DNA of 64,000 nucleotides. Origin: Chitinophaga silvisoli. GTDB lineage: Bacteria > Bacteroidota > Bacteroidia > Chitinophagales > Chitinophagaceae. The notes beneath the pieces were generated by a model, which was not told where the DNA came from, searched no databases, and saw only the letters and a program-made list of their open reading frames with translations. Both the position numbers and the translations under genes were made by a program. Shown here one piece after another: positions 53,877-63,800 of the stretch (position 1 is its first letter; each line of letters opens with the position of its first letter). The stretch is taken from assembly GCF_003412465.1 (NCBI RefSeq), contig NZ_QTJV01000002.1, forward strand, positions 310,001 through 374,000. The letters are read 5' to 3'.

Positions 53877-55025
53877 CTATTTATCCTGTAGCACTCCTTT
53901 TGGGTTAACCTTGATACCGGACTTTGGCATTACCTCTACTACCGCCTTTGTTTCATTTACAGTAGCCAGGTTCACCTTGTGCAGCATCGTTTCTTTTCTC
54001 TTCTTGAGCTGATAAAGTACCCCTGTGAGTATCAAAGCAGAGCCAATCATACAAGCCAGTAACCAGCCCGTACCAATATGTTGGAAATAAAATGCGAATG
54101 CGATGTAGGCAGCATTGACCACTACACATACCAGGGTTGTCTGCCGGTGATTGAGGTTCAGCGCCAGCAGGTAGTGATGCAGGTGGTTACGGTCAGCAGC
54201 AAACGGTGAACGTCCGTGCAGCATACGCACTGCAAATACTCTCAGGGTATCGAACAGTGGCAGGATCAGGATAGCAATCGCTACCGCAGGTACGGATTCT
54301 ACAGGCAGTTTACCTGCAGGGTTACCTGCAACTTCGATGAACTTGATGGTCAGGATGGCATTGACCAGGCCCACCAGCAGTGAACCTGTATCGCCCATAA
54401 AGATCCTTGCCGGAGAAATATTGTAAATAAGGAAAGCAGCTAAACCGCCTGCCATGGAGAAACCTAACACAGCATATACCAGTTGACCGGTATACAGGAA
54501 GTATGTACCCAGCACACCGGATACCAGCATGCCTACACTACCGGCCAGGCCATCTACACCATCAATCAGGTTGAAGGCATTGATCACTACCAGGAATGTA
54601 AAGTAGGTGAGCAGCAGGCTAAAGTGTGGGGGCAGGGCATTGAAACCCAGGAAACCATACATACTGCTGATCTGTAAATTGCTGAGATAAATTACTGCGA
54701 AAGAAGCCATTAACTGGCCAATGAGTTTCTTGAGAGGGGTGAGTCCTACAATGTCATCTTTCATGCCCACCATAAAAATCACAAAGAACGCAGCCACCAT
54801 ATATTGAAATGGAGAATCAGCCAACGCAGGCACACAAACCGCAGTTGCAACAATGAATCCTGAAAAAAACGCTATCCCCCCTAAAGTTGGGATTCGCGAC
54901 TTATGTGATTTCCGTTCGTCCGGTTCGTCATACAAATGCTTCAGTTCTGCTACCCGGATTAACACGGGGATGGCAAAGTAGGTTATAACGAAACTTAGGA
55001 CAGTAGCTATTAAAACATTCTCCAT
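53877..55025 (-). CDS. WecA/MraY-family polyprenyl-phosphate GlcNAc-1-phosphate-type transferase
   Basis: 382 residues from the ATG at 55025 (MENVLIATVLSFVITYF). Ten or eleven membrane helices; the catalytic motifs are visible as GMKDDIVGLTPLKKL (Asp pair), NAFNLIDGVDGLAGSVG (second Asp motif), FMGDTGSLLVG and the histidine motif RNHLHHYLLA. It transfers a sugar-1-phosphate to undecaprenyl phosphate, starting polysaccharide or teichoic-acid-type assembly. The sugar is inferred to be GlcNAc. The C-terminal tail (about 50 residues) is soluble. Confidence 0.93.
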   Translation of the reverse strand: MENVLIATVLSFVITYFAIPVLIRVAELKHLYDEPDERKSHKSRIPTLGGIAFFSGFIVATAVCVPALADSPFQYMVAAFFVIFMVGMKDDIVGLTPLKKLIGQLMASFAVIYLSNLQISSMYGFLGFNALPPHFSLLLTYFTFLVVINAFNLIDGVDGLAGSVGMLVSGVLGTYFLYTGQLVYAVLGFSMAGGLAAFLIYNISPARIFMGDTGSLLVGLVNAILTIKFIEVAGNPAGKLPVESVPAVAIAILILPLFDTLRVFAVRMLHGRSPFAADRNHLHHYLLALNLNHRQTTLVCVVVNAAYIAFAFYFQHIGTGWLLACMIGSALILTGVLYQLKKRKETMLHKVNLATVNETKAVVEVMPKSGIKVNPKGVLQDK

Positions 55026-55205
55026 TTGGGAGGGGACTTGGTCTATGTACAAAGATATTAATTTCAAGTAAATGTGTATCACTCTAATCTGAAAATAATA
55101 CAGATTGAGAGATCTCTAAGTTTAAAATGAGGGAATTAGGCAAGATTATGTGCAATTGTATTTAAATTCTATTATTTTCGCCTGATCAAAAAATTTGCAA
55201 GTATT

Positions 55206-56042
55206 ATGCCACAGTTGAAAGATATAGCTACACAAATCAGAAGGGATATCGTTCGCATGGTGCATGGCTGCCAGAGTGGCCATCCAGGCGGTTCATTAGG
55301 TTGTGCTGATTTTTTCACAGCCCTGTATTTTAAGGTGATGCAGCACAAGCCGCAGCCTTTCGACATGGATGGAGGTGACCAGGACCTTTTCTTTTTATCC
55401 AATGGCCATATCTCGCCGGTATTTTACAGTGCATTGGCCCGTTCGGGTTATTTTGAGGTATCTGAACTGGCTACATTCCGCCAGTTAAACTCCCGTGTGC
55501 AGGGTCACCCGACCACACACGAAGGTTTACCAGGTATACGTATGGCTTCCGGCTCCCTGGGCCAGGGTCTGAGTGTAGCGATTGGTGCTGCGCTGACTAA
55601 GAAACTGAATAATGATGACCGTTTTGTGTTCTCCCTCCATGGTGATGGTGAACTGGAAGAAGGTCAGAACTGGGAAGCAATTATGTTTGCTCCTCACCAT
55701 AAAGTAGATAATCTGATTGCAACTGTGGATTGGAATGGACAGCAGATTGATGGTACCGTGGAAGCGGTAGCTGGTCTGGGTGACCTGGAAGCTAAGTTTG
55801 CAGCTTTTGGCTGGACAGTGTTGCATATGAATGGAAATGATATGGATGAAGTGGTGGCTACACTGGAGAAAGCAGTTGGTATGACAGGACAGGGTAAGCC
55901 GATTGTGATCCTGATGAAAACAATTATGGGAGCTGGTGTGGACTTTATGGAAGGGCATCATGAATGGCATGGTATTGCGCCAAATGATGAGCAGCTGAAG
56001 AGCGCTTTGGGACAGTTGCCAGAGACTTTGGGAGATTATTAA
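55206..56042 (+). CDS. Transketolase N-terminal subunit (thiamine-binding half)
   Basis: 278 residues, equivalent only to the N-terminal third to half of transketolase: GHPGGSLGCADFFTALYF, GSLGQGLSVAIGAAL, and the thiamine-diphosphate motif GDGELEEGQNWEAIMFA with WNGQQIDGT. In two-gene transketolases the C-terminal subunit normally follows directly; here a strong terminator follows and the next gene reads the other way, so the partner must be elsewhere. The ATG at 55206 gives the normal N-terminus. Function in the pentose phosphate pathway requires the missing half. Confidence 0.9.
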   Translation: MPQLKDIATQIRRDIVRMVHGCQSGHPGGSLGCADFFTALYFKVMQHKPQPFDMDGGDQDLFFLSNGHISPVFYSALARSGYFEVSELATFRQLNSRVQGHPTTHEGLPGIRMASGSLGQGLSVAIGAALTKKLNNDDRFVFSLHGDGELEEGQNWEAIMFAPHHKVDNLIATVDWNGQQIDGTVEAVAGLGDLEAKFAAFGWTVLHMNGNDMDEVVATLEKAVGMTGQGKPIVILMKTIMGAGVDFMEGHHEWHGIAPNDEQLKSALGQLPETLGDY

Positions 56043-56056
56043 TAGAATCAGATAGC

Positions 56057-56097
56057 AAAAAAACAGGCCAGTCACTTCGTGACTGGCCTGTTTTTTT
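56057..56097 (+). terminator. Intrinsic terminator after transketolase subunit
   Basis: AAACAGGCCAGTCAC/GTGACTGGCCTGTTT closed by a TTCG tetraloop, with A and T runs on either side; works in both directions. Confidence 0.92.
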
Positions 56098-56101
56098 CTG
56101 C

Positions 56102-56135
56102 GCGGTATCAGCCAGCTGACGCTGGCTGATACCGC
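56102..56135. terminator. 15-bp hairpin before the LolC/E gene's 3' end
   Basis: GCGGTATCAGCCAGC pairs perfectly with GCTGGCTGATACCGC around TGAC; no adjacent T-run, but it lies in tandem with the terminator to its left. Confidence 0.55.
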
Positions 56136-56148
56136 AATATGAAAGTGG

Positions 56149-57375
56149 CTATGTTGCTTTTAAGGCCACTTGCTGCCGGCCGGCGCGGAGCGCCGGGTAC
56201 CAGCTGGCGGCCAGGCCTATTAAGATTATAGTGATACTCACAAGCAAAAAGTCCGTAAGGTGCATGCTTACCGGATAGGAGCTTACGAGGAATGATTGTC
56301 CCTCCAGCTTCACTAAGCCAAACTGGTCCTGCAATACACAAAAGGTAATACTGATGAAAAAACCTATCAGGGTACCAATCATAGCAATGATCAGTCCTTC
56401 CATTAAAAAGATCTTTGTAATAAGACTGCTTCTTGCCCCCATGGCCTTCAGAATAGTAATGTCCTTCTGCTTTTCCATGACCAGCATATACAATGAACCA
56501 ATCATATTGAATGCTGCAATCACCATTATAAATGACATGATCACATATACGGCCCACTTCTCTGTCTGCATAATCGCATACAGGGACTGGTTCTGTTCAT
56601 ACCTGGTTTCTAAATGATAGCCATCGCCCAGCAGCTGCTTTAGTCTTGCCTTCAGCTCATTGTCACTCACACCGGCCGTTGCCTTCACCTCCAGTGCCGA
56701 CATCTCATCCGCTGCCATCCCCAATACCCCTCTCATGAAGGCAATATTGGTGATCACATACTTACTGTTGAACTCCTGCTGTATAGCAAATGAACCGGCA
56801 GGGTAGAGGATGCCACTGCCGAGGGCCTCTTCGGGTGTAGTCACACTCGTGATATTACGACGGGGCAGGTAGACGGTGAGGGGTACCAGGCTTCTCTCCA
56901 CATCCACACCCAGCGCCATTTCCAGCTCCAGGCCCAATACTGCCCTGTAAGCCAGTTCATCGCCCGTATCATAATGGCCGCGGGCAATGCTTTTGTCTAC
57001 CGCTGCCACTTTATTATAATTGCTGTCCACACCTTTCAGGATAGCAATCGTCTGATCGCCATCCCCATATCGCAATACGGCTTTTTCCTCAATCACTTCT
57101 GTCATGTACGCCACCCCCTTTGTTCCCGCTATCTGCTTCAGCTGAGCAGGTGTCAGGTGCAAAGATTTCCCGCTCACCGGGCTCACCTTCACAGAAGGAT
57201 AAAAGGAGGAATACAATGACTTGACCAGTCCCTCAAAGCCGTTGAATACGCTGAGAACAATAATCAGGGCCGCTACACCGACTGCAATAGCCGATACGCT
57301 CACCCATGCAATAATATTGATGGCATTAGTACTCTTTTTGGCCCTGAAATACCGGGATGCGAACTGCCAGATCAT
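56149..57375 (-). CDS. LolC/LolE-type ABC transporter permease
   Basis: 408 residues: a first helix at about 20-48 (NIIAWVSVSAIAVGVAALIIVLSVFNGFE in two pieces), a large periplasmic MacB-like domain (about 50-265), and three helices at about 270-395 (FIMVIAAFNMIGSLYMLV, LIIAMIGTLIGFFI, FLLVSITIILIGLAASWYPA), an FtsX-domain layout. In Gram-negatives LolCDE extracts lipoproteins from the inner membrane. Neither a LolD ATPase nor LolA lies next to it. rbfA precedes it by 17 bases. Confidence 0.92.
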   Translation of the reverse strand: MIWQFASRYFRAKKSTNAINIIAWVSVSAIAVGVAALIIVLSVFNGFEGLVKSLYSSFYPSVKVSPVSGKSLHLTPAQLKQIAGTKGVAYMTEVIEEKAVLRYGDGDQTIAILKGVDSNYNKVAAVDKSIARGHYDTGDELAYRAVLGLELEMALGVDVERSLVPLTVYLPRRNITSVTTPEEALGSGILYPAGSFAIQQEFNSKYVITNIAFMRGVLGMAADEMSALEVKATAGVSDNELKARLKQLLGDGYHLETRYEQNQSLYAIMQTEKWAVYVIMSFIMVIAAFNMIGSLYMLVMEKQKDITILKAMGARSSLITKIFLMEGLIIAMIGTLIGFFISITFCVLQDQFGLVKLEGQSFLVSSYPVSMHLTDFLLVSITIILIGLAASWYPALRAGRQQVALKAT

Positions 57376-57392
57376 ACTTTTAGCTTAAATTC

Positions 57393-57767
57393 CTATTTGT
57401 TTTCCTTCCCGGCATCGTCATCGTTAATCTTCTTGAACAGCTCTTCCATCTTGAACACGTAATCCAGCGTGTCATCCAGGAAGAGGGTAATTTCCGGAAT
57501 ACGGCGCAACTGCTTGCCTACACGATTTCCCAGGTCTCTTTTGATCACACCCATCTGTTCCTTGATGCGGTTGATCATCTCGTGGTTATCCCTGATCTGG
57601 AACATGCTCAGGTACACCCTGGCCTCCAGCAGATCCGGGGTCACACGAACTGCGGAGATGGAGATCATACCTCCTTCTATCACATTGAATCCATGACGCT
57701 GGAATATATCACTGAGTTCTTTTTGTAACAGTTGTCCAATTTGTTTCTGTCTCTTGCTTTCCTGCAT
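57393..57767 (-). CDS. rbfA: Ribosome-binding factor A
   Basis: 124 residues starting MQESKRQKQIGQLLQKELSDIFQRHG. The KH-like RbfA core contains ISISAVRVTPDLLEARVYLSMF and the C-terminal GKQLRRIPEITLFLDDTLDYVFKME. It assists 30S maturation and cold adaptation. It is followed after 17 bases by the LolC/E-type permease, a pairing seen in other Bacteroidota. Confidence 0.95.
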   Translation of the reverse strand: MQESKRQKQIGQLLQKELSDIFQRHGFNVIEGGMISISAVRVTPDLLEARVYLSMFQIRDNHEMINRIKEQMGVIKRDLGNRVGKQLRRIPEITLFLDDTLDYVFKMEELFKKINDDDAGKENK

Positions 57768-57912
57768 ATTATACGAATTGTTAATATTGAGATGTAAAGA
57801 AACCAGGGGAACATCACTATTAATATTGTAGTAACTTGCAGCCCTGTTCCAAATCTCTCTGGCAAAGATAAGGAAACACGCATGCGCGATACGATATAAA
57901 ATAAAGTAAAAG

Positions 57913-59742
57913 ATGAAGACATTTTTTAGGTTGCTGGATTTATCACGACCTTATCACCACTACGTTCCGGAGTACATTGTTTATATTATCCTCTATTCCT
58001 TACTGGGAATCATGAACTTTACCCTGCTCATCCCCATGATGAATGCCTTGTTTGACACGGGGCATCAGCAGATCGTGACCCAGATGCCTGAATTCTCTGT
58101 GAGCTTCGGGTACTTAAAAGATGTTTTCTATTATTACCTCAACCAGCAGCTGACTACAGAGGCCGGTAAATTCGGGGTGCTCGTATATGTATGTATAGTA
58201 CTGTTTGCTACCATCGTACTCAAAAACCTCTTTGGTTACCTGAGCCAGAAAGTACTGACCCGTATGCGTGTGAGCATGGTGAAGAAGATGCGTGACAGGC
58301 TGTTCGAACAGTTCAGCACCCAGTCCCTCCGTTTCTTTCATGACGAACGTAAGGGTGACCTGCTTTCTACCATCAGCTCTGATGTTGTGGAAGTGGAAAA
58401 CTCTGTGGTGACTTCATTGCAAACGTTGTTCAGGGATCCCCTGGTGATCATCTCCACCTTTATTGCACTCTTTGTTATTTCCAAGGAACTCACCATATTC
58501 ACTATCTTATTTTTCCCGATCTCCGGCTGGCTGATCAGCAGTGTGTCAAAGAAACTGAAGCGGCAATCCAATATTAGTCAGGGTTTGCTGGGGAAGTTGC
58601 TGAACGTGACAGAAGAAACCTTGTCAGGGATCCGCATCATCAAGGCTTTCAACGGGGAGAAGTTCATCCGTGAAAAGTTTGACAAGGATAACTCAGCCTT
58701 TGCCCAGACAGTCAAGAACATCCAGAACCAGCGTGAAATGGCCTCCCCGGTATCCGAGATCCTGGGTGTACTGGTAGTAGTGATCATCATGCTGTATGGT
58801 GGATACCTGATCCTGAATCATAAGAGCAACCTGGATCCGGGTATGTTCATTGGTTACCTGGCGCTGTATTTCCAGATCCTTGCACCGGCCAAGAACATAG
58901 GTTCTGCCTTTACGGCACTGCCTAAAGGTCTGGCAGCCGGCGAAAGAGTATTGCGCATTATCGACCTCGACAATCCCATCAAGGATAAACCGAATGCAAA
59001 ATCACTGCCTGGCTTTACTGACTCCATCGTATACGACAACATCACTTTCAGGTACAATGAAACTCCTGTTATTAAGAATGTAAGTCTCACCATTCCGAAA
59101 GGCAAGATGGTGGCGCTGGTGGGCAAGAGCGGTGCCGGTAAAACCACCATGGCCGATTTGCTGCCACGCTTCTACGATGTACAGGGTGGTAAGATCATGG
59201 TCGATGGCCAGGACATCCGTGATGTAAAGATGCACGACCTGCGCGCTATCATGGGTATGGTATCGCAGGAAGCGATCCTCTTCAACGACTCTATCTTTAA
59301 TAATATCGCCTTCGGACAAGAAAATGCGGACAAAGAAGAAGTGATCAGGGCGGCAAAGATTGCCAATGCACATGAGTTTATTATAAAGCAGGACGATGGT
59401 TATGATACCGTGATAGGGGACAGGGGTATGAAGTTGAGCGGTGGTCAGCGGCAGCGTCTCACTATTGCACGAGCGATCTTCAAGAACCCGCCCATCCTGA
59501 TCCTGGATGAAGCGACTTCTGCACTGGATACGGAATCAGAAAAACTGGTGCAGGATGCGCTGGACAAACTGATGGAAAACCGTACGACCATCGTGATTGC
59601 TCACCGTTTATCTACCATCCAGCATGCGGACATTATTGTGGTAATGGACCAGGGCGAGATTAAGGAGCAGGGTACGCACGAAGAACTGATTGCTGTGAAT
59701 GGAATCTACAAGAAGCTGGTAGAAATGCAGGAATTTAAATAA
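57913..59742 (+). CDS. MsbA-like ABC exporter (fused permease and ATPase)
   Basis: 609 residues: a six-helix type I exporter domain (about 20-340, with YLSQKVLTRMRVSMVKKMRDRLFEQ as coupling region) and an ATPase domain with Walker A GKSGAGKTTMADLL (about 400), Q-loop MVSQEAILFND, signature LSGGQRQRLTIARAIF, Walker B ILILDEATSALD and switch IVIAHRLSTIQHADI. As MsbA it would flip lipid A or another amphiphile outward; no lipid gene adjoins it, so substrate is inferred. Confidence 0.94.
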   Translation: MKTFFRLLDLSRPYHHYVPEYIVYIILYSLLGIMNFTLLIPMMNALFDTGHQQIVTQMPEFSVSFGYLKDVFYYYLNQQLTTEAGKFGVLVYVCIVLFATIVLKNLFGYLSQKVLTRMRVSMVKKMRDRLFEQFSTQSLRFFHDERKGDLLSTISSDVVEVENSVVTSLQTLFRDPLVIISTFIALFVISKELTIFTILFFPISGWLISSVSKKLKRQSNISQGLLGKLLNVTEETLSGIRIIKAFNGEKFIREKFDKDNSAFAQTVKNIQNQREMASPVSEILGVLVVVIIMLYGGYLILNHKSNLDPGMFIGYLALYFQILAPAKNIGSAFTALPKGLAAGERVLRIIDLDNPIKDKPNAKSLPGFTDSIVYDNITFRYNETPVIKNVSLTIPKGKMVALVGKSGAGKTTMADLLPRFYDVQGGKIMVDGQDIRDVKMHDLRAIMGMVSQEAILFNDSIFNNIAFGQENADKEEVIRAAKIANAHEFIIKQDDGYDTVIGDRGMKLSGGQRQRLTIARAIFKNPPILILDEATSALDTESEKLVQDALDKLMENRTTIVIAHRLSTIQHADIIVVMDQGEIKEQGTHEELIAVNGIYKKLVEMQEFK

Positions 59743-59782
59743 GCCGGATGTCATCAGACATCAGCTACCGCGATAATATTGC

Positions 59783-59820
59783 AAAGAAAAAGCCCGGATG
59801 GTACATCCGGGCTTTCTTTT
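59783..59820. terminator. Bidirectional terminator between the ABC exporter and DksA-like genes
   Basis: AAAGCCCGGATG/CATCCGGGCTTT around GTA, flanked by AAAGAAAA and CTTTTT runs. Confidence 0.88.
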
Positions 59821-59838
59821 TATCTATAGAAGAGAAAA

Positions 59839-60891
59839 TTACTTGCTCTTAGCCAACTTAGCTTCAATGCTCAGGGTAGCATGAGGTACTGCACGCAGTC
59901 TTGCCTTATCGATCAGCTTACCTGTCATACGACAAATACCATAAGTTTTGTTCTCGATACGCACCAGGGCTTTCTCCAGGTGGTCGATGAACTGGATCTG
60001 GCGGCTAGCCATCTGGTTCAGCTGTTCTCTTTCCTGGGAACCGGAACCATCTTCCATGCTCATGTATTTGTTTTCGGTATCGTCGGTTCCAGCTTCATCC
60101 TTGCGGGTGATCAGGCCTTGCAGGTAAACCAGTTCTTTCTTAGCTGCTTCCAGCTTTTTCATGATCAGGTCTTTGAATTCCTGCAGGTCAGCATCGCTGT
60201 AACGGTAGATAGGTCCGGAAGGTTGTTCAGGTTGATCCAGTACGGACTTGGTGAACTCGGGCTGGTAAGTAACCAGGGTGTTAGCTTTGGAACCGGCTTT
60301 CTTATCAGCTTTCTCCACACGTTCAACAGGTTTTTCGGCTTTCACCGGAGCTTTTTCTGTTTTAGCAGGCGCTTTTTCAGCTGTTTTCTTGCCGGCATCT
60401 TTCGCTACCGCTTTTTCCTTCTCGTCTTTTTCTTTATTATTCTTTACTGGCATTATTACTTCTTTTTCTTCTGGCTTGGAAATTAGTTTTTCTTTTTCAG
60501 CAGGTGCGACAGGCGCAACTACTTTCTGCTTTGTATCAGGCACTTTCTTAGCTGCCGGCTTAACGGGAGCCGTAGCTTTATTAACGGGCTGCTTAGCTGC
60601 GGGTACAGCCTTTGCAGGTGCTGGTTTCGCTACAGATTTGCTGGAAGGGGATGCTTTTGTAACTGTTTTATTACTGGCAACAGCCTTTGGGGAAGCAACC
60701 GGTTTAGCGGCTTTAGCGGGGGCTTTCGACGTTACAGTCTTCGCAGTTGATTTTTCAGCCTGGACCGCTGCCTTTTTAGCAGTGGATGCCTGGGCCGCAT
60801 TCTTTGCGGGTGTAGCCTGCTTTACCGTAGCTTTAGAAGCCGGTGCTGCCTTATGGGTCTTACTAATAGCAACTTTTTTGCCTGTTGCCAT
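59839..60891 (-). CDS. DksA/TraR-type protein with histone H1-like N-terminal tail
   Basis: 350 residues. Residues 1-135 are Lys/Ala/Pro-rich (repeated AKxA, PAKA units) like a histone H1 tail; 135-210 are charged (EKAPAKTEKAPVKAEKPVERVEKADKK, in pieces); about 220-350 form a DksA-like helical hairpin (DLQEFKDLIMKKLEAAKKEL) and a zinc-finger position reading TYGICRMTGKLI, RLRAVPHATLSIEAKLAKSK. Only one of the four usual cysteines remains, so zinc binding is unlikely. DksA proteins modulate RNA polymerase with ppGpp; here DNA binding through the tail may add to this. It begins 5 bases after the ileS stop. Confidence 0.85.
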   Translation of the reverse strand: MATGKKVAISKTHKAAPASKATVKQATPAKNAAQASTAKKAAVQAEKSTAKTVTSKAPAKAAKPVASPKAVASNKTVTKASPSSKSVAKPAPAKAVPAAKQPVNKATAPVKPAAKKVPDTKQKVVAPVAPAEKEKLISKPEEKEVIMPVKNNKEKDEKEKAVAKDAGKKTAEKAPAKTEKAPVKAEKPVERVEKADKKAGSKANTLVTYQPEFTKSVLDQPEQPSGPIYRYSDADLQEFKDLIMKKLEAAKKELVYLQGLITRKDEAGTDDTENKYMSMEDGSGSQEREQLNQMASRQIQFIDHLEKALVRIENKTYGICRMTGKLIDKARLRAVPHATLSIEAKLAKSK

Positions 60892-60896
60892 GGGGA

Positions 60897-63800
60897 TTAG
60901 CTTTTTTTGTTAACTAATACATTAAATGTCAAATCATTAACTTCAATTTCAACTCCATCCTGTAATTCCGGCACTAATTCCACACTATCTGCCAAAATTT
61001 CCGTGCAAATATAGTCATTATAGTTAATAATCGCGGACTTGAGGCTTTCTGCGGCCGCCATTTTTACCTGTATTCTGTCAGTCAGTTCGAAATCATTATC
61101 CTTCCTGATTTTCTGAATACGGTTTACCAATTCACGGGCATTACCTTCATCGAGCAGCTCGGGAGTAATAGTAATATCCAGCGCTACCGTTAAGGCGCCT
61201 TTATTAGCTACAGTCCAACCAGGAATGTCTTCTGAAATAATCTCAACGTCAGATAACACTATAGGCAGTTGCTCATTATCGATCAGCAAGTTAAACTGTC
61301 CGTCCCTTTCCAATACGGCTATATCGGCATCAGTGAAAGCGGTAATAGCTGCTGCTACTGCTTTCATTTTTGCTCCCATTTTACTCCCCAGGGATTTAAA
61401 GTTTGGCTTGATCTTTTTCTTGATGAAACCGGCGGTTTCCGTAAGATAATCAATACCTTTCACATTGACTTCACTTTTTATGAGGTGAGCCACTTTTTCC
61501 ACCTGATCTTTCAGATGTCCATCCTGAACAGGGATTAAAATCTTCTGTAAGGGCTGGCGTACTTTAATATTTACCTTCTTACGGAGAGACAATACCAGGG
61601 AACTGATATCCTGGGCCAGCTGCATCCTTTCTTCCAGTTCAGCATCGATCGCTGCAGTGACTACTGCAGGGAAGTCCACATGGTGTACAGACACCCTGTC
61701 GCTACGTTTACTTACCTGATTCAGGTTGTTGAATAACCAGTCTGCAAAGAACGGGGATACGGGTGCCATCAGTTTGGAGAGGGTTTCGAGACATTCGAAC
61801 AGCGTCTGGTAAGCAGAGATCTTGTCATGTTCGTATTCCCCCTTCCAGAAACGGCGACGACAGAGACGTACATACCAGTTACTCAGATGTTCGTCTACAA
61901 AGGTCTGGATAGCCCTTCCTGCCTGAGTTGGCTCGTATTCATCAAAGAATCCTGTAACATCTTTCACCAGCGTGTTCAGCAGGGAAATGATCCAGCGGTC
62001 AATTTCCGGGCGCTGTTCCAGCGGGATATATGCTTCCCTGAAACCGAAGTTATCCAGGTTCGCATACATGGCAAAGAAGTTATAAGTATTGTACAGGGTG
62101 CCGAACAACTTGCGTTGTACTTCACGGATGCCTTCAATATCAAATTTCATGCTATCCCATGGGGAAGCATTAGTAATGAGGTACCAACGAGTGGCATCTG
62201 CCCCAAAATTTTCCAAAGTCTCGAATGGATTGACCACATTGCCGAGCCTTTTACTCATTTTGTTGCCATTCTTATCCAGGACGAGCCCGTTAGATACCAC
62301 AGTCTTGTAAGCTACGCTGTCGAACAGCATGCTACCGAGCGCATGCAGGGTATAGAACCATCCACGGGTCTGATCCACACCTTCAGCGATGAAATCGGCC
62401 GGGAAATTTTGCTCAAAAGTTTCTTTATTCTCAAATGGGAAGTGCCATTGCGCATAAGGCATCGCCCCACTGTCGAACCATACGTCGATCAGGTCTGGTT
62501 CACGGCGCATTGGTTTACCAGATGCACTTACCAATATTATATTATCGACAAATGGCTTGTGCAGATCAGAGGTAAGGTGCTCAATATAAGCAGCTTCATC
62601 CTTTTGATTGGCAGGTACTTTCATGACACCTGCTGCCAGTGATTTTGACAGTTCTTCACGGAGTTCTGCCACGGAACCGATGCAGATCTCTTCCTCATTG
62701 TCTTCTGTACGCCAAACCGGCAGTGGGGTACCCCAATAACGGCTACGGCTCAGGTTCCAGTCTACCATGTTCTCCAGCCAGTTGCCAAAACGACCGGTAC
62801 CGGTAGAAGCAGGTTTCCAGTTGATGGTTTTATTCAGTTCCACCATCCTGTCTTTAAGGGCAGTAGTACGGATGAACCAGGCATCCAGCGGATAATATAA
62901 TACAGGCTTATCTGTTCGCCAGCAGTGAGGATAAGTATGTTCATACTTTTCTACCCTGAAAGCGCGGTTTTCTTTCTTCAGTTTTACAGCGATATCTACA
63001 TCTACGTCCTTGTAATCCGGGTCGCTTTTATAATTCTTCACATAACGGCCAGCGAACTCACCCACGGTATCCAGGAATTTTCCCTGACGGTCTACCAGGG
63101 TCAGGATACCAATACCATATTTTTTGCCCACCTTGTTATCGTCCGCACCAAAAGCAGGCGCAGTATGTACGATACCGGTACCATCTTCGGTGGTTACGAA
63201 ATCGCCGATGATGACACGGAAAGGATCTCCTTCTTCAGGCTGTACATATGGCAAGAGCTGCTCATAGCGGATTTCTTCCAGCTGACTGCCTTTGAAGACT
63301 GCCAGGGTCTGCCAGGGGATTACTTTGTCACCTTCTTTATAGGCAGCGAAATCGCCGTCTTCACCCTCTTTCTTAAAGTATTTGCCAGTCAGGGCAGTTG
63401 CCATAATGACAAACTGTGGCAGACCGGTATATGGATTGAAAGTGCGGATCAGCGCATATTCGATATTCGCTCCTACAGTCAGACCCAGGTTGGAAGGCAG
63501 GGTCCATGGGGTAGTCGTCCACGCCATGAAGAAGATTTCAGCAGCAGGGTCTGCCTTGCGGGCAATTTCGAAGAGGAATGCGGATCTGTCTGACTCGATA
63601 GCCTTGAAAGTGGCAACGACAGTAGTATCCTTTACATCTTTGTAAGTACCTGGCTGGTTCAGTTCATGTGAGCTCAGACCTGTACCTGCAGCAGGAGAGT
63701 AAGGCTGAATGCTCACGCTCTTGTACAGGAGGCCTTTCTTATATAATGTCTGCAGGCACCACCACAGGCTTTCGATATAATCATTTTCGAAAGTGATGTA

